NCBI GenBank assembly: GCA_963706555.1
Contig: OY970164.1
Coordinates: 4,092,001-4,156,000, forward strand
DNA length: 64,000 nucleotides
Direction: 5' to 3'
DNA from: Bog-473 sp963706555
GTDB taxonomy: Bacteria > Actinomycetota > Acidimicrobiia > Acidimicrobiales > RAAP-2
In this document: one piece after another, positions 16,714-25,365 of the stretch
How positions within the stretch are numbered: position 1 is the stretch's first letter
Layout of the letters: every line of letters begins with the position of its first letter
Notes under the pieces: generated by a model
The model's input: the letters and a program-made list of their open reading frames with translations, nothing else
Database searches by the model: none
What the model was told of the DNA's origin: nothing
Program-made: the position numbers and the translations under genes

Positions 16714-17607
16714 TCAGTGCACGATCTTGGAGAGCGGGATCTCCAAGATGTCCGTCGCACCCTTGTCGCGCAGCGCCGGGATCAGGATGTTGATGTCCGA
16801 TTTCGCCACCACCGCCTCGAGCGCGAACGCCCCGCCGCCCGAGAGCTCCGAGATCGTCGGCGCCCGCATCGACGGCAGCACCGACAGGACGCCGTCGAGC
16901 TCGTCCGCCGACACGTTCAACTTGACCAACACCTTGCCGCGGGCCTCGAGCGTGCCCTGCAGCAGCGTCATGATCTGCTCCATCGCATGGCGCTTGGCCG
17001 GGTCCGCCGCCGCGGCCGGGTTGGCGATGAGCTCGGTGTACGACACCAGGAGCGTCTCGATGATGCGCAAGCCCGCCGCACGCAAGGCGCTGCCGGTCTC
17101 GGTCATGTCGACGACTGCATCCGCTATCTCGGGGACCTTGGCCTCGGTGGCGCCGTAGGAGAACGAAATGTCCGCATCGATGCCGTGACCCGCCAGGATC
17201 TTGCGCGTCAGCTCGGGGTACTCCGTGCTGATCCGTAATTTCCCGGATTCTCCTGGCAACGCCGCCAGCTCCGCCAGACTCCTCACCGGCGAATCACTCG
17301 ACACCGCCAGGACCACCCGGGCCGGATTGCTGGTGGCCTTGGAGTACGCCAGCTCGCCGAGTGAGACCACATCGCTCCCCCGCTCCTCGACGCAGTCGCG
17401 GCCTGTGATGCCCAGATCGAACAACCCTTCGGCCACATACGCCGGGATCTCCTGGGGCCGCAGTATGCGCACGTCGTCGATGCGGGGGTCGTCGATCGTG
17501 GCCCGGTAGGCGACGTCAGAGGCACGTGAGACCGCCAGATCGGCGTCCGCGAAGAGTTGCATGGTGGCGCGCTCGAGCGAGCCTTTGGGCAGGACCAGGC
17601 GAAGCAT
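16714..17607 (-). CDS. hisG: ATP phosphoribosyltransferase, long form
   Basis: 297 residues from the ATG at 17607 (MLRLVLPKGSLERATMQL); longer versions add unrelated sequence. First step of histidine synthesis: ATP plus PRPP to phosphoribosyl-ATP. Seen: ILRPQEIPAYVAEGLFDLGITGRDCVEE, ISTEYPELTRKILAGHGI, and the PRPP-binding stretch EIADAVVDMTETGSALRAAGLR. The C-terminal 75 residues (VLVKLNVSADELDGVLSVLP, AFALEAVVAKSDINILIPAL) are the ACT-like regulatory domain of the histidine-inhibited hexameric form. No other his genes are present here. Confidence 0.96.
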   Translation of the reverse strand: MLRLVLPKGSLERATMQLFADADLAVSRASDVAYRATIDDPRIDDVRILRPQEIPAYVAEGLFDLGITGRDCVEERGSDVVSLGELAYSKATSNPARVVLAVSSDSPVRSLAELAALPGESGKLRISTEYPELTRKILAGHGIDADISFSYGATEAKVPEIADAVVDMTETGSALRAAGLRIIETLLVSYTELIANPAAAADPAKRHAMEQIMTLLQGTLEARGKVLVKLNVSADELDGVLSVLPSMRAPTISELSGGGAFALEAVVAKSDINILIPALRDKGATDILEIPLSKIVH

Positions 17608-17674
17608 GCAGAGATCATCGCAGACCGGAGGGAGGTGGTTGGTCACCGTCGCGAGCCCCGTCCGCACCGACGTG

Positions 17675-18794
17675 TCAGGGGACAAGGGGAAAGTTGTACA
17701 CCTCGATCGCATTCTGCCGAGCAATCCGCTTCTGATCCTCGAGCGACACAGCTTCGAAGTGGCCCTCGAGAACCTCCGTCGAATGTGGCCACGTGCCGTC
17801 GATATGGGGGAAGTCCGATCCCCACATCATGTTCTTCACCCCGATGATGTCGCGGTTCTTGACTGCGGTGTGGTCGCGCATGAACGTACAGAACACGTGC
17901 TCGTGAAAGATCTCGCTCGGAAGGCGCCCTGACGTGATGCCGGTGGGGCCGGCCCATCCCCGATTGCGCTCAACCGTATAGTCCATTCGCTCCAGCACGC
18001 CCAGGACCCAGGCGGCATCGTTCTCCACCGATACCACCTTCAGTTTCGGAAACCGATCGAAGACACCGGAGAGGATCATTCCGGTGATCGTGTACATCAC
18101 CGGAGTGAAAACCAGCGTGAAGTCGGTCATGATGCTGCCGCTCAGTTTGAAACTCTTCTTCGAGCCGGCAACGTGAAGGCAAATCGGCATCTCCAGGTCC
18201 ACCGCGGCCGCCCACAGCGAATCCCACTCAGAGTTCTCGTAGCCCTGCCCATCGTCGTGACTGATGCTCACATGCGCTGCCTTCATGACACCCGTGTCGG
18301 CGCACCGCTTCATCTCGCCGATTGCGCGGTCGATGGGCCCGGTCGGAATCATCGCCGCACCGAACAGTCGCTTTGGGGCGCTGCCGCAGAAGTTGGCCAG
18401 CCAATCGTTGAACGCCTGCATACAGGCAAACTGGAAATCAAGGTCCTCGATCTGAAAAGTGATCGCTCCGAAACTTGCGAACAACATTTCGGCCTCCACA
18501 TTGTCGCGATCGAGATCGGCGATGCGTACCAGCGGATCGTACGCCCCCGGCAGTGTTTCGTCGAAGCGCGCCTTCATGGTGGATGTCTTCGGACTTCTTG
18601 AGAATGGCCGATGCCGTGCCGATGCCGCGCTTGCCGCCCGCGATGACCTCCGGACACACGAGATAGTCCTGGTCCTCTCCACGTTCGATACGCGGAGCGC
18701 GCTCGAGGTACCTCCGATCAATTCGCTTCAGCCACAGATCCGGGGGCTCGATGACGTGGGAGTCGGCAGAAATTGCCTTGAATGCGAGCGCCAT
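17675..18794 (-). CDS. Amidohydrolase-2 (ACMSD-like) family protein, frame broken
   Basis: About 373 residues once one shift near 18575 is repaired. The N-terminus (ATG 18794) reads MALAFKAISADSHVIEPPDLW, where D-S-H stands in the metal-binding DxH position; after the shift come KARFDETLPGAYDPLVRIAD, then GVMKAAHVSISHD, PICLHVAGSKKSF and MMWGSDFPHIDGTWPHS with the late catalytic Asp. This is the TIM-barrel amidohydrolase-2 family, which includes ACMSD and other decarboxylases and C-C hydrolases. It follows the VOC gene by 45 bases in a likely catabolic operon. Confidence 0.82.
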
Positions 18795-18839
18795 GATGCT
18801 ACCCCTCCTCTGACTGCCGACTACCCGGGGCAGCCCGGA

Positions 18840-19714
18840 TTAGGTCGGCTCCAAGTCCTGCTCTACCATCATGAAAGTGACGCCGAACGAATCGCGGGGT
18901 CGATGACCACGCGGTGCGTGGAATCTCCCACGAGCCTCAGGCCCTTGGATTCCAGGAAGCCTACCGCCGCGCTGAGCGACTGGACCTTGAAGCTGACCGC
19001 ATAGATGCCACCGCCGAATTTCGCCACGTACTCCGCCAGCGGGGTCCCCTCCTCGCTCGGCTGCCAAGCTTCGATGACGAACGGAACCTTGTTGCCGATC
19101 CCGAAGGACGCCGCCGTGGCTCCTGCCTCGGGCACCTTGTACTCGGCCGAGAGCTGAAGCCCGAACACATCCTGATAGAAGCGCGATGCCGCCTCCAGGT
19201 TGTCGGTGACAGTCACGATGCTGCTCAATCCCTCGATGTGGAGCGGGTGACTGTCTCGCCACCAATCTGCCGACCATTCGGAACGTAGTCGCACATCATT
19301 GGGCATCTCGACAGCGCACATCTCGAAGCGGATGTTGAGCGTCTCCTTCGGATCCGTCATGAAGAATGTCTTCTTGAAGTCCGGATGCACCAAAATCGGA
19401 TGCACACCGAGCTGGAGGAAATGTGATTCCGTGGAGGCGACTTCCGGGATCTTTATCGCCATCTGGCCGAACCGGCCCGCGTAGGAGTCACGCAACTTGC
19501 CCAACTCGGAGTCGTGGTTCGTCGTGCACTGCGGGATCAGACCGAGCTCACCGATCACGATGAGCGTTTCGTCGCGATCGAGCGCCGGCAACGGACGTGC
19601 TTCGAAGTAGGTCTGCGCACCGAAGACCTCCAGATAGAACGTCTCGAGGGCACGCCGAGTCGAAAGATCCTTTGCCACGTGCGTCATATGGAGGAGTTTT
19701 TCGGGAGCGAACAT
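18840..19714 (-). CDS. Two-domain VOC (glyoxalase/extradiol dioxygenase-like) protein, shift near the C-terminus
   Basis: About 290 residues from the ATG at 19714. Two vicinal-oxygen-chelate modules: the first starts LLHMTHVAKDLSTRRALETF, the second has HIEGLSSIVTVTDNLEAASR and FYQDVFGLQLSAEY. Near 18890 the read frame ends early in IDPAIRSASLS; adding one C to the CCCC run restores RDSFGVTFMMVEQDLEPT, the normal VOC ending with a metal-ligand Glu candidate, stopping at 18840. VOC enzymes include extradiol ring-cleaving dioxygenases; the neighbours (alpha/beta hydrolase, amidohydrolase) make that reading attractive but unproven. Confidence 0.78.
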
Positions 19715-19885
19715 GTCTCGGCTCTTTCTTTCGACGATTCGAATCGTCTCACTCTCTTCTTGTCCGGTCAACCAAGCGTTGACGCCAGCAGCGCTCCGCC
19801 GGCGAGGCCAGCAGTGGTCACGCATTCGCGGGGCGAGCGTGCGACGAGCGTGCCGCAGCCGACTCTCCGTCAGTGTGCGCGCGAG

Positions 19886-20946
19886 TCAGTGCGCGCCGGG
19901 CAGCGGTGACAGTTCGAGAGCGGGCTCGGCGTCGATGGCCGGACGACCTCGCCGGAGACGTCCCCGCCACTCTTCTTGATCGAACGATGCCGGCGTGGTG
20001 CGCCGCATGAAATCGCAGATGAGTTCAGCGAACCGTTCCGGGTCTGCGTGATGGGGGAAGTGGCCGGCATCGTCGAAGATCTCGAACTCGCTGCCGGGCA
20101 TCGCGGCATGGGCGAGTTGGCCGTGGCTGAGGGGGATGACCGCATCGTGGCGACCCCACACGAGCAGTGTCGGAAGGCCCTCAGCGAGATACGCCCGATC
20201 CAGCATCGTGATCGCCTGCCCCCGCCAGTCGAGCCCCGAACGCAGCGTTCTGAGGATGGCCCGGCGGGCGGCCGTGTCGGGCAGCGCGTCAAAAATGGCG
20301 AGAAGCTCCTCTGCATCACGGCCCAACGGCGTGGAGAGCCGGCGCAGGGCATCCGCAGCCAGCCGGCCAAAGCCCCGGACCGGTGGCAGGCCGAACAGCG
20401 GCATCAAGACCTCGACCCCGGGGACAGCCGCCAGGCGGAGAAACGGGTTGACCGATTTGCCGACGCCGCCACTGTCGACGAGCACCAGACGCTCGCAGCG
20501 TTCGGGGAATTCGATACGCGAACTGCCCTGCCACTCCCCCACCCATGGAGTGACCCACCACGGTGGCCCGATCGATCTCCAGCACGCTGAGCAGATCACG
20601 CATGCCGTTGGCATAGGCCCCGACCGAGTAGTCGGCCCGCGGCTTCTCCGACCGGCCATGGCCGAGGAGATCGGGGACCACAACCGTGTGGTCCCTCGCC
20701 AACTGGTCGAGGACGGGACGCCAGGTGTCGGAGCTGTCGCCGATGCCATGGATGAGAAGCACCGTTAGGACCCGTCCCGGCACGGACGAAAGCCCGCCGG
20801 TACCCGTGAATGGTGCAGAACTGGATCGGATGATCGCCTTCGTGGCGCTGGCCGGGACGGAACCTGATCAGCGTCGGATCGATCGATTTGTCCGCGGGTT
20901 CGTGCGGCGGTTCCTGTGACGGACTCGCGCCCGACGGGCTCGTCAT
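19886..20946 (-). pseudogene. Alpha/beta hydrolase (possible C-C bond hydrolase), two frame breaks
   Basis: Pieces in three frames make one protein of about 350 residues. From the ATG at 20946: MTSPSGASPSQEPPHEPADK to HGYRRAFVRAG; after a shift near 20765, VLLIHGIGDSSDTWRPVLDQ, HTVVVPDLLGHGRSEKP and the nucleophile elbow VVGHSMGGGVA; after a shift near 20516, FPERCERLVLVDSGGVGKS, LVWGRHDAVIPLSHG (acid Asp) and FDDAGHFPHHADPERFAEL (catalytic His). The triad Ser-Asp-His is present. The oxyanion HG and GHSMGG pattern suits esterases and meta-cleavage-product hydrolases alike. It is followed by the VOC and amidohydrolase genes on the same strand. Confidence 0.78.
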
Positions 20947-21130
20947 GTCGTTGGTCCGATCACCCTGCTGCATCCTACGGAGCCGAGGTAACCGCCCCGT
21001 GTCCGAGATGTGAACGGTGAGTTTCGCCGGGTCGGAGGCGGGTCGGAGGCCGCCTTGAGGGAGGTGCCCGGTACGGGGCGGCCCACCCAGATCTTCACGA
21101 AATAGAAACATCTCGTTGTTGCATCTGATT

Positions 21131-21145
21131 CGTATTAGTCATACG
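21131..21145. promoter_or_regulatory. Short inverted repeat before the nickel/cobalt transporter
   Basis: CGTAT-TAGTC-ATACG, a perfect 5-base inverted repeat around a 5-base centre, 30 bases before the start codon, in an AT-rich patch of a GC-rich genome. GTAT and ATAC half-sites recall metal-sensor operators (NikR-type sites use GTATGA/TCATAC), but the spacing is not that of a known NikR site. It may also hold the promoter -10. Confidence 0.35.
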
Positions 21146-21174
21146 GTGCCCAGAACTCATCCGACGGAGACCAC

Positions 21175-22416
21175 GTGACCCAGGCGGCGATGCACGAGAC
21201 GATCTCACCATCACGGCTGGCGAGGCTTCGCCACGGTCTCACCCCCAGGGAATGGCTGCGGGTCGGCGGCATGGTTCTCGTCATTGCCGGCCTCAACATC
21301 GTGGGATGGGGCATGCTCGCGGCAGCTGCGGGACACCACTACCACGTCTCGAAAACAGGGCTCTTCGGGTTCGGCACAGGCGTGTTGGCCTACACCCTCG
21401 GCATGCGCCACGCCTTCGATGCCGACCACATTGCGGCGATCGACAACACGACGAGAAAGCTCGTCAATGACGGCCAACGGCCCCTGAGCGTCGGCTTCTT
21501 CTTCTCGTTGGGGCACTCGTCGGTCGTGTTCCTGCTGGCCGTCGTCCTCAACTTCGGCATCCGATCGCTGGACGTGCAGGTGGGCAATGACGGATCGAGC
21601 CTGCACGCGACAACCAACATCATCGGCACTTCAGTCTCCGGGGGCTTTCTCTACCTGATCGCCGCGCTCAACCTCATCGTGATGATCGGGATCGTCAAGG
21701 TCTACCGGGAGATGAAGGAGGGGCGCTACGACAACGCCGAGTTGGAGCGCCAGCTCGCCAACCGCGGAATGATGAACCGGTTCTTCGGTGGCTATGCCAA
21801 GCGCATCGACACGCCTTGGAAGATGTATCCCGTTGGTCTCCTCTTCGGGCTGGGGTTCGACACGGCGACCGAAGTGGCGCTCTTGGTGCTCGCGGGAACG
21901 GCAGTGGCGGGTGGATTGCCCTTCTACGCCATCTTGTCGTTACCGATCCTTTTTGCCGCAGGCATGAGCCTGTTCGACACCATTGACGGCTGCTTCATGA
22001 ACTTCGCCTACGACTGGGCCTTTGCCAAGCCCCTGCGCAAGGTGTTCTACAACCTGACCATTACGGGGCTGTCCGTCTTTGTCGCCTTCTTCATCGGGAC
22101 CATCGAGATCCTGGGGCTCATCGGTACAGAGGCCAATCTGAACGATCCCTTCTTCAGCTTCTTCCAGAACTTCAACATCAACACCGCCGGCTTCATCATC
22201 GTCGGGGCGTTCGTCCTGACGTGGGTGGTGGCACTGCTCTACTGGCGCTACGGCCGTATCGAGGAGAAGTGGGACGCTGCGCTCCTCCCGGGCGAGGGCA
22301 TGGTCTCGGGCGGCGCAGCCACGGCCTCGGGCGTGGCGATGGTCTCGGGCGGCTCCATGGTCTCGGGCGGCAACATGGCCACGAGTGATGTGGAACGGGC
22401 TGCCTTCGTCGGGTGA
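21175..22416 (+). CDS. NiCoT-family nickel/cobalt transporter
   Basis: 413 residues from the GTG at 21175 (ATG 21190 is an alternative). Membrane permease for Ni2+ or Co2+ uptake. The family signature is clear: RHAFDADHIAAIDNTTRKL (H-x4-D-H in TM2), FSLGHSSVVFLLAVVL (TM3), GLGFDTATEVALLVLAG and GMSLFDTIDGCFMNFAYDWA. About eight hydrophobic segments are seen. The last 40 residues are a repeat tail (MVSGG / ASGVAMVSGGSMVSGGN) not typical of NiCoT. A metal-dependent enzyme partner is not in the window. Confidence 0.93.
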   Translation: MTQAAMHETISPSRLARLRHGLTPREWLRVGGMVLVIAGLNIVGWGMLAAAAGHHYHVSKTGLFGFGTGVLAYTLGMRHAFDADHIAAIDNTTRKLVNDGQRPLSVGFFFSLGHSSVVFLLAVVLNFGIRSLDVQVGNDGSSLHATTNIIGTSVSGGFLYLIAALNLIVMIGIVKVYREMKEGRYDNAELERQLANRGMMNRFFGGYAKRIDTPWKMYPVGLLFGLGFDTATEVALLVLAGTAVAGGLPFYAILSLPILFAAGMSLFDTIDGCFMNFAYDWAFAKPLRKVFYNLTITGLSVFVAFFIGTIEILGLIGTEANLNDPFFSFFQNFNINTAGFIIVGAFVLTWVVALLYWRYGRIEEKWDAALLPGEGMVSGGAATASGVAMVSGGSMVSGGNMATSDVERAAFVG

Positions 22417-22546
22417 ATCTCGGACGGGCCACCTTCACGGGGCGCATCGGTTCTCCATCACCCGTGTCTCCGCGCTCTGCGCCCGTGGCCGTCCCCCTAC
22501 GCGCATTCGTCCCGTCACTTTCACCTCTCGCCCCGACCAGACCAAC

Positions 22547-22610
22547 CGCTCCCCCGCCCCGCACCCCCGCACCCCGCACCCCCGCACCCCCGCACCCCCT
22601 GACAGGGTTT
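22547..22610. repeat. C-rich simple repeat (CCCGCACC type)
   Basis: Tandem CCCGCACCCC-like units in the 251-base gap between the nickel transporter and the DUF222-HNH gene. No gene is seen in this gap. Confidence 0.8.
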
Positions 22611-22667
22611 CATACCTCTGACCTGGCCTTTCCTTGGTCTGATACACCCCCTCTCTAAGGTCACGTC

Positions 22668-24155
22668 ATGGTCTCTCGCCCCCTCTCGTGCACCAGGACC
22701 CAGCAGGCGCTGGCCGTGCTCGGAGCTGCGGTGCGCGACGTCCAAAAGGTGCTGCGAGAGGCCGTGCCCGGTGCTGTCTCAGGTGATGAGGCCAAAGCGT
22801 TCGTGGACCTGTTCGCCCAGGCCGAGCGGCTGGGTGCGTCGGGGATCGCCCTCTTCGCCCCGCGCGTGGTCGAGACCGGGGCCCATGCCAAAGACGGTCA
22901 CGCCTCCGCGGCGGACTGGCTGGGGTCGGTGGCGGGCTCTTCCCCCTCGGCGGCCAAGGAGCGGCTGGCCTCGGCCAAACGGGCCGGGGCCGATGCGACC
23001 CTGACCGAGGCCCTCCACGAGGGCGAGTTGTCCTCTTGCCAGCTCAAACTGATGGGAGAGGCCGAGGCGGCGGTCCCGGGGAGTGCCAAGACCCTGTTGG
23101 ATCTGGCCGAAGGTGGGGCGTCACACCAAGAGCTGAGCGACACCGCCTCTCGGCTACGCGCCGCGGCACGGAGCAAAGAGAGCGAAGCGGCACGGCGTCA
23201 ACGGGTGCACGAGCGGCGCCACTTCCGCTGGCGCCAGAGCCCCGAGGGCGGGGTGAGAGGCGAGTTCTCCTGCGACGAGGTGGCCTTTGCCCGGGTCGCC
23301 CCCCGGCTCGAGGCCGCGGCCAAGGAACGCTGGAAGGCGGCGGGGTCGAGTGACCCGAGCACCCTCGAGGCGCACCGTCTCGATGCCTTCCTCGACTTCA
23401 TGGCGGGCGAGGGCCGTGGCCACGGCATCGGGCCGAGCGGCGACGGGGCGAGCGGCGGCGGGGCCAGCGATGCGAACAACGGCTGGTCCGGGGAGGACTG
23501 GTCCGAAGATGACGACAACAGCGGGGACCACACCCGCCCAGGCCCCGGTTCAGGCCCAGGCCCCGGTTCAGGCCCAGGCTCGGGCCCGCCCAGGCCGGCC
23601 AAGTGCCGCCCGAAGAGGGGGTCCGGGGTCCAGACCCTCGTCATCATCGACGCCGAGGCGTTGCGCCGGGGGACGACGGAAGGGGACGAGATCTGTGAGA
23701 TCGAGGGCATCGGCCCGGTCTCGGTGGCCGCGGCCAGTGAACTGCTGGGTGAGGGTGCTCTGCGTTTTTTGGTCAAAGAGGGCTTCGACATCAAAACAGT
23801 GACCCGGTCTGATCGGGGCATCGCCAATGCCGTGGAAGCCGCCTTGATGGTGCGGGACCGGACCTGTTGTGTCCCGGGCTGTGCCAAGCGCCTCGGGCTC
23901 GAACGAGACCACGTCTTCGTCGACTACGGCGACGACGGACCGACCGAGCTCGACAATCTGGTGCGCATGTGCCCCGAGCACCATGCCCTCAAGACCCATG
24001 GCGGCTGGAAGCTCGAAGGGGAGCCCGGGAACTTCCGATGGGTCCCCCCGGCGCACCCCAAAAGTGCCGGGGCCATCTCCCGGGCCCGCAGACTGGCGGC
24101 GGCCAAGGCAGAGGCCGGCGTGACCCAGGATCGGAACCGGCCCAGGCGGACGTGA
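22668..24155 (+). CDS. DUF222 / HNH endonuclease-domain protein (13E12-like)
   Basis: 495 residues. An N-terminal helical DUF222 domain (LFAQAERLGASGIALFAPRV; HASAADWLGSVAGSSPSAAK) and a C-terminal HNH module: VRDRTCCVPGCAKRLGLERD-H, then DNLVRMCPEHHALKTHGGW, with the zinc-type Cys pairs and the His of the HNH core. They are joined by a Gly/Ser/Pro linker (GPGSGPGPGSG type) coded by an 18-base tandem repeat. This family is multicopy in actinobacteria (the mycobacterial 13E12 repeat group) and is thought to be a mobile or homing-like nuclease. No repeats marking ends were found. Confidence 0.88.
   Translation: MVSRPLSCTRTQQALAVLGAAVRDVQKVLREAVPGAVSGDEAKAFVDLFAQAERLGASGIALFAPRVVETGAHAKDGHASAADWLGSVAGSSPSAAKERLASAKRAGADATLTEALHEGELSSCQLKLMGEAEAAVPGSAKTLLDLAEGGASHQELSDTASRLRAAARSKESEAARRQRVHERRHFRWRQSPEGGVRGEFSCDEVAFARVAPRLEAAAKERWKAAGSSDPSTLEAHRLDAFLDFMAGEGRGHGIGPSGDGASGGGASDANNGWSGEDWSEDDDNSGDHTRPGPGSGPGPGSGPGSGPPRPAKCRPKRGSGVQTLVIIDAEALRRGTTEGDEICEIEGIGPVSVAAASELLGEGALRFLVKEGFDIKTVTRSDRGIANAVEAALMVRDRTCCVPGCAKRLGLERDHVFVDYGDDGPTELDNLVRMCPEHHALKTHGGWKLEGEPGNFRWVPPAHPKSAGAISRARRLAAAKAEAGVTQDRNRPRRT
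23538..23590 (+). repeat. In-frame 18-base tandem repeat in the DUF222-HNH linker
   Basis: GGCCCAGGCCCCGGTTCA-like units repeated about three times, giving the Gly-Pro-Gly-Ser linker. Confidence 0.75.
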
Positions 24156-24518
24156 GCAGGTCGGGCGGGTCGGACGGGCGGGTTCACGACCAAAAATCGA
24201 AGGTCCGCGTGGTCGACCCGGCGTCGTTGTTGGCCGTGATGTTGAGGGTGTGGTTCTTGGCGGTCCCGGCTGTCGGGGTGCCCGACGACGTCGCCGTGAC
24301 CCCGAAGAACACCAAGCAGATGCGGTTCGTCGCCAGGAATGGAAGAAGAGTCCCGACGACCCGCTCGCATAACTGCTGCGACGCCGACAAGAGCGGCGGG
24401 AAGACACCGGGATCCCCCCGAGGCTCCCTCGCTCAGCCCTCTCCAACAAGAAATCGCTATTCGATTGAGAAGATCCCGAAAGCAACACTCCTCCGGTTGA
24501 TAAAAGGAGAAGATCGGA
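24156..24518. other. Intergenic stretch with no intact gene
   Basis: A 363-base gap between the DUF222-HNH gene and a convergent hypothetical gene. Apart from the minus-strand coding remnant described separately, it holds an AT-richer patch (24440-24520) with no clear terminator or RNA gene. Confidence 0.5.
24184..24390 (-). pseudogene. Remnant of an Ig-like (He_PIG) surface-protein domain
   Basis: A 68-codon stretch whose end reads GVTATSSGTPTAGTAKNHT and LNITANNDAGSTTRTFDFWS, close to the putative-Ig repeat pattern (TATSTGTP..GT..LTITAxNxAGSxTxTF) of large secreted proteins. No start context or upstream domains remain, so this looks like the 3' relic of a lost gene. It could also be chance similarity in a short reading frame. 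Confidence 0.4.
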
Positions 24519-25289
24519 TCAAGGGGAACGACTCCCCTTCCGCGCGTCCCACATCACCTGCTTCTCCTCTTCTGAAAGTTGTCGGCTCGCAGCATCGGGA
24601 AACAATCGGGCTCTGAGAGTGATGGCTCGTTCGACATGCGAGTTGAAGTCGTCCAATACCTGGACCTCCCCATCGTTGGTGGGATAGTCCAACTCGGAAT
24701 GGCTCGATCCCTCGTACATCCGGTCGCCGAGTTGGCTGAGTTCGACCCCCCATGTCTTCAGCACCGGCCCCGGCGCGGCCAGAATCACGAGGCCGGCGGA
24801 TCCCTCGATCCAGCGCCGCTTTCGGTGTGGGTCGCGCCATCTGGCCTGATCGGGTCCCTCTGCGAACGCGTCGGGGTCTTCGAGAGCGAGATCGAGCCCT
24901 CTCGTTTGGAGGACGACCGTGCCACTCGATGGTGTGCGAAAAGGCAGCGCCTGGCGAAGCGAACCGGCGCCGTCGCGGGAAAAGGGGCCCAGGTCGGTGT
25001 TGATGATCACGATCGGGGAGGACGGATCGGCGTCGAAGGGATTGGGCACCACGAGGGCAGGATCGATGACGGCGACCGTCCCGTCGTGCCGCTGATATGC
25101 CATCGCCCAGCACAGGCGGGCCAACAAGTGAGCGCCTTCGACATCGGCCAGGACATGCCATGTCTCGTGAAAACGGTTTGTTGCGAACCGAGAGACGATG
25201 CTCGGCCGTGGCGAGAGAATCGTGTACCGCGAGCCGCCAAGAACGAGGTCCCTGCGGTGGACTTTCAGGCGGTTCGAGGGCGTGTCCAT
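24519..25289 (-). CDS. Hypothetical protein, not recognised
   Basis: 256 residues from the ATG at 25289 (MDTPSNRLKVHRRD), which has a GGGAG-type ribosome site; an ATG 33 bases upstream is possible. It has no signal peptide and no membrane segment. Features: DLVLGGSRYTILSPRPSIV, HETWHVLADVEGAHLLARLCWAM, AVIDPALVVPNPFDAD, SPIVIINTDLGPFSRDGAGS and a charged C-terminus. The mix of strands and a His-rich early segment suggests a folded cytosolic protein. Function unknown. It shares strand with the secreted protein upstream. Confidence 0.55.
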   Translation of the reverse strand: MDTPSNRLKVHRRDLVLGGSRYTILSPRPSIVSRFATNRFHETWHVLADVEGAHLLARLCWAMAYQRHDGTVAVIDPALVVPNPFDADPSSPIVIINTDLGPFSRDGAGSLRQALPFRTPSSGTVVLQTRGLDLALEDPDAFAEGPDQARWRDPHRKRRWIEGSAGLVILAAPGPVLKTWGVELSQLGDRMYEGSSHSELDYPTNDGEVQVLDDFNSHVERAITLRARLFPDAASRQLSEEEKQVMWDARKGSRSP

Positions 25290-25365
25290 GGGCTCCCATC
25301 CTCGCGCAAGAGACTTCGGCACCCACCCGACGAGGGAATACCTCTACCCTGACGCCGGCGCTGCG

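Noticed and set aside
20947..21174. Cobalamin riboswitch before the Ni/Co transporter
   Set aside because: No B12-box (GCCACTG-like) was found; only a short inverted repeat is present.
22668..24155. Insertion sequence around the DUF222-HNH gene
   Set aside because: No terminal inverted repeats, target duplications or transposase were found.
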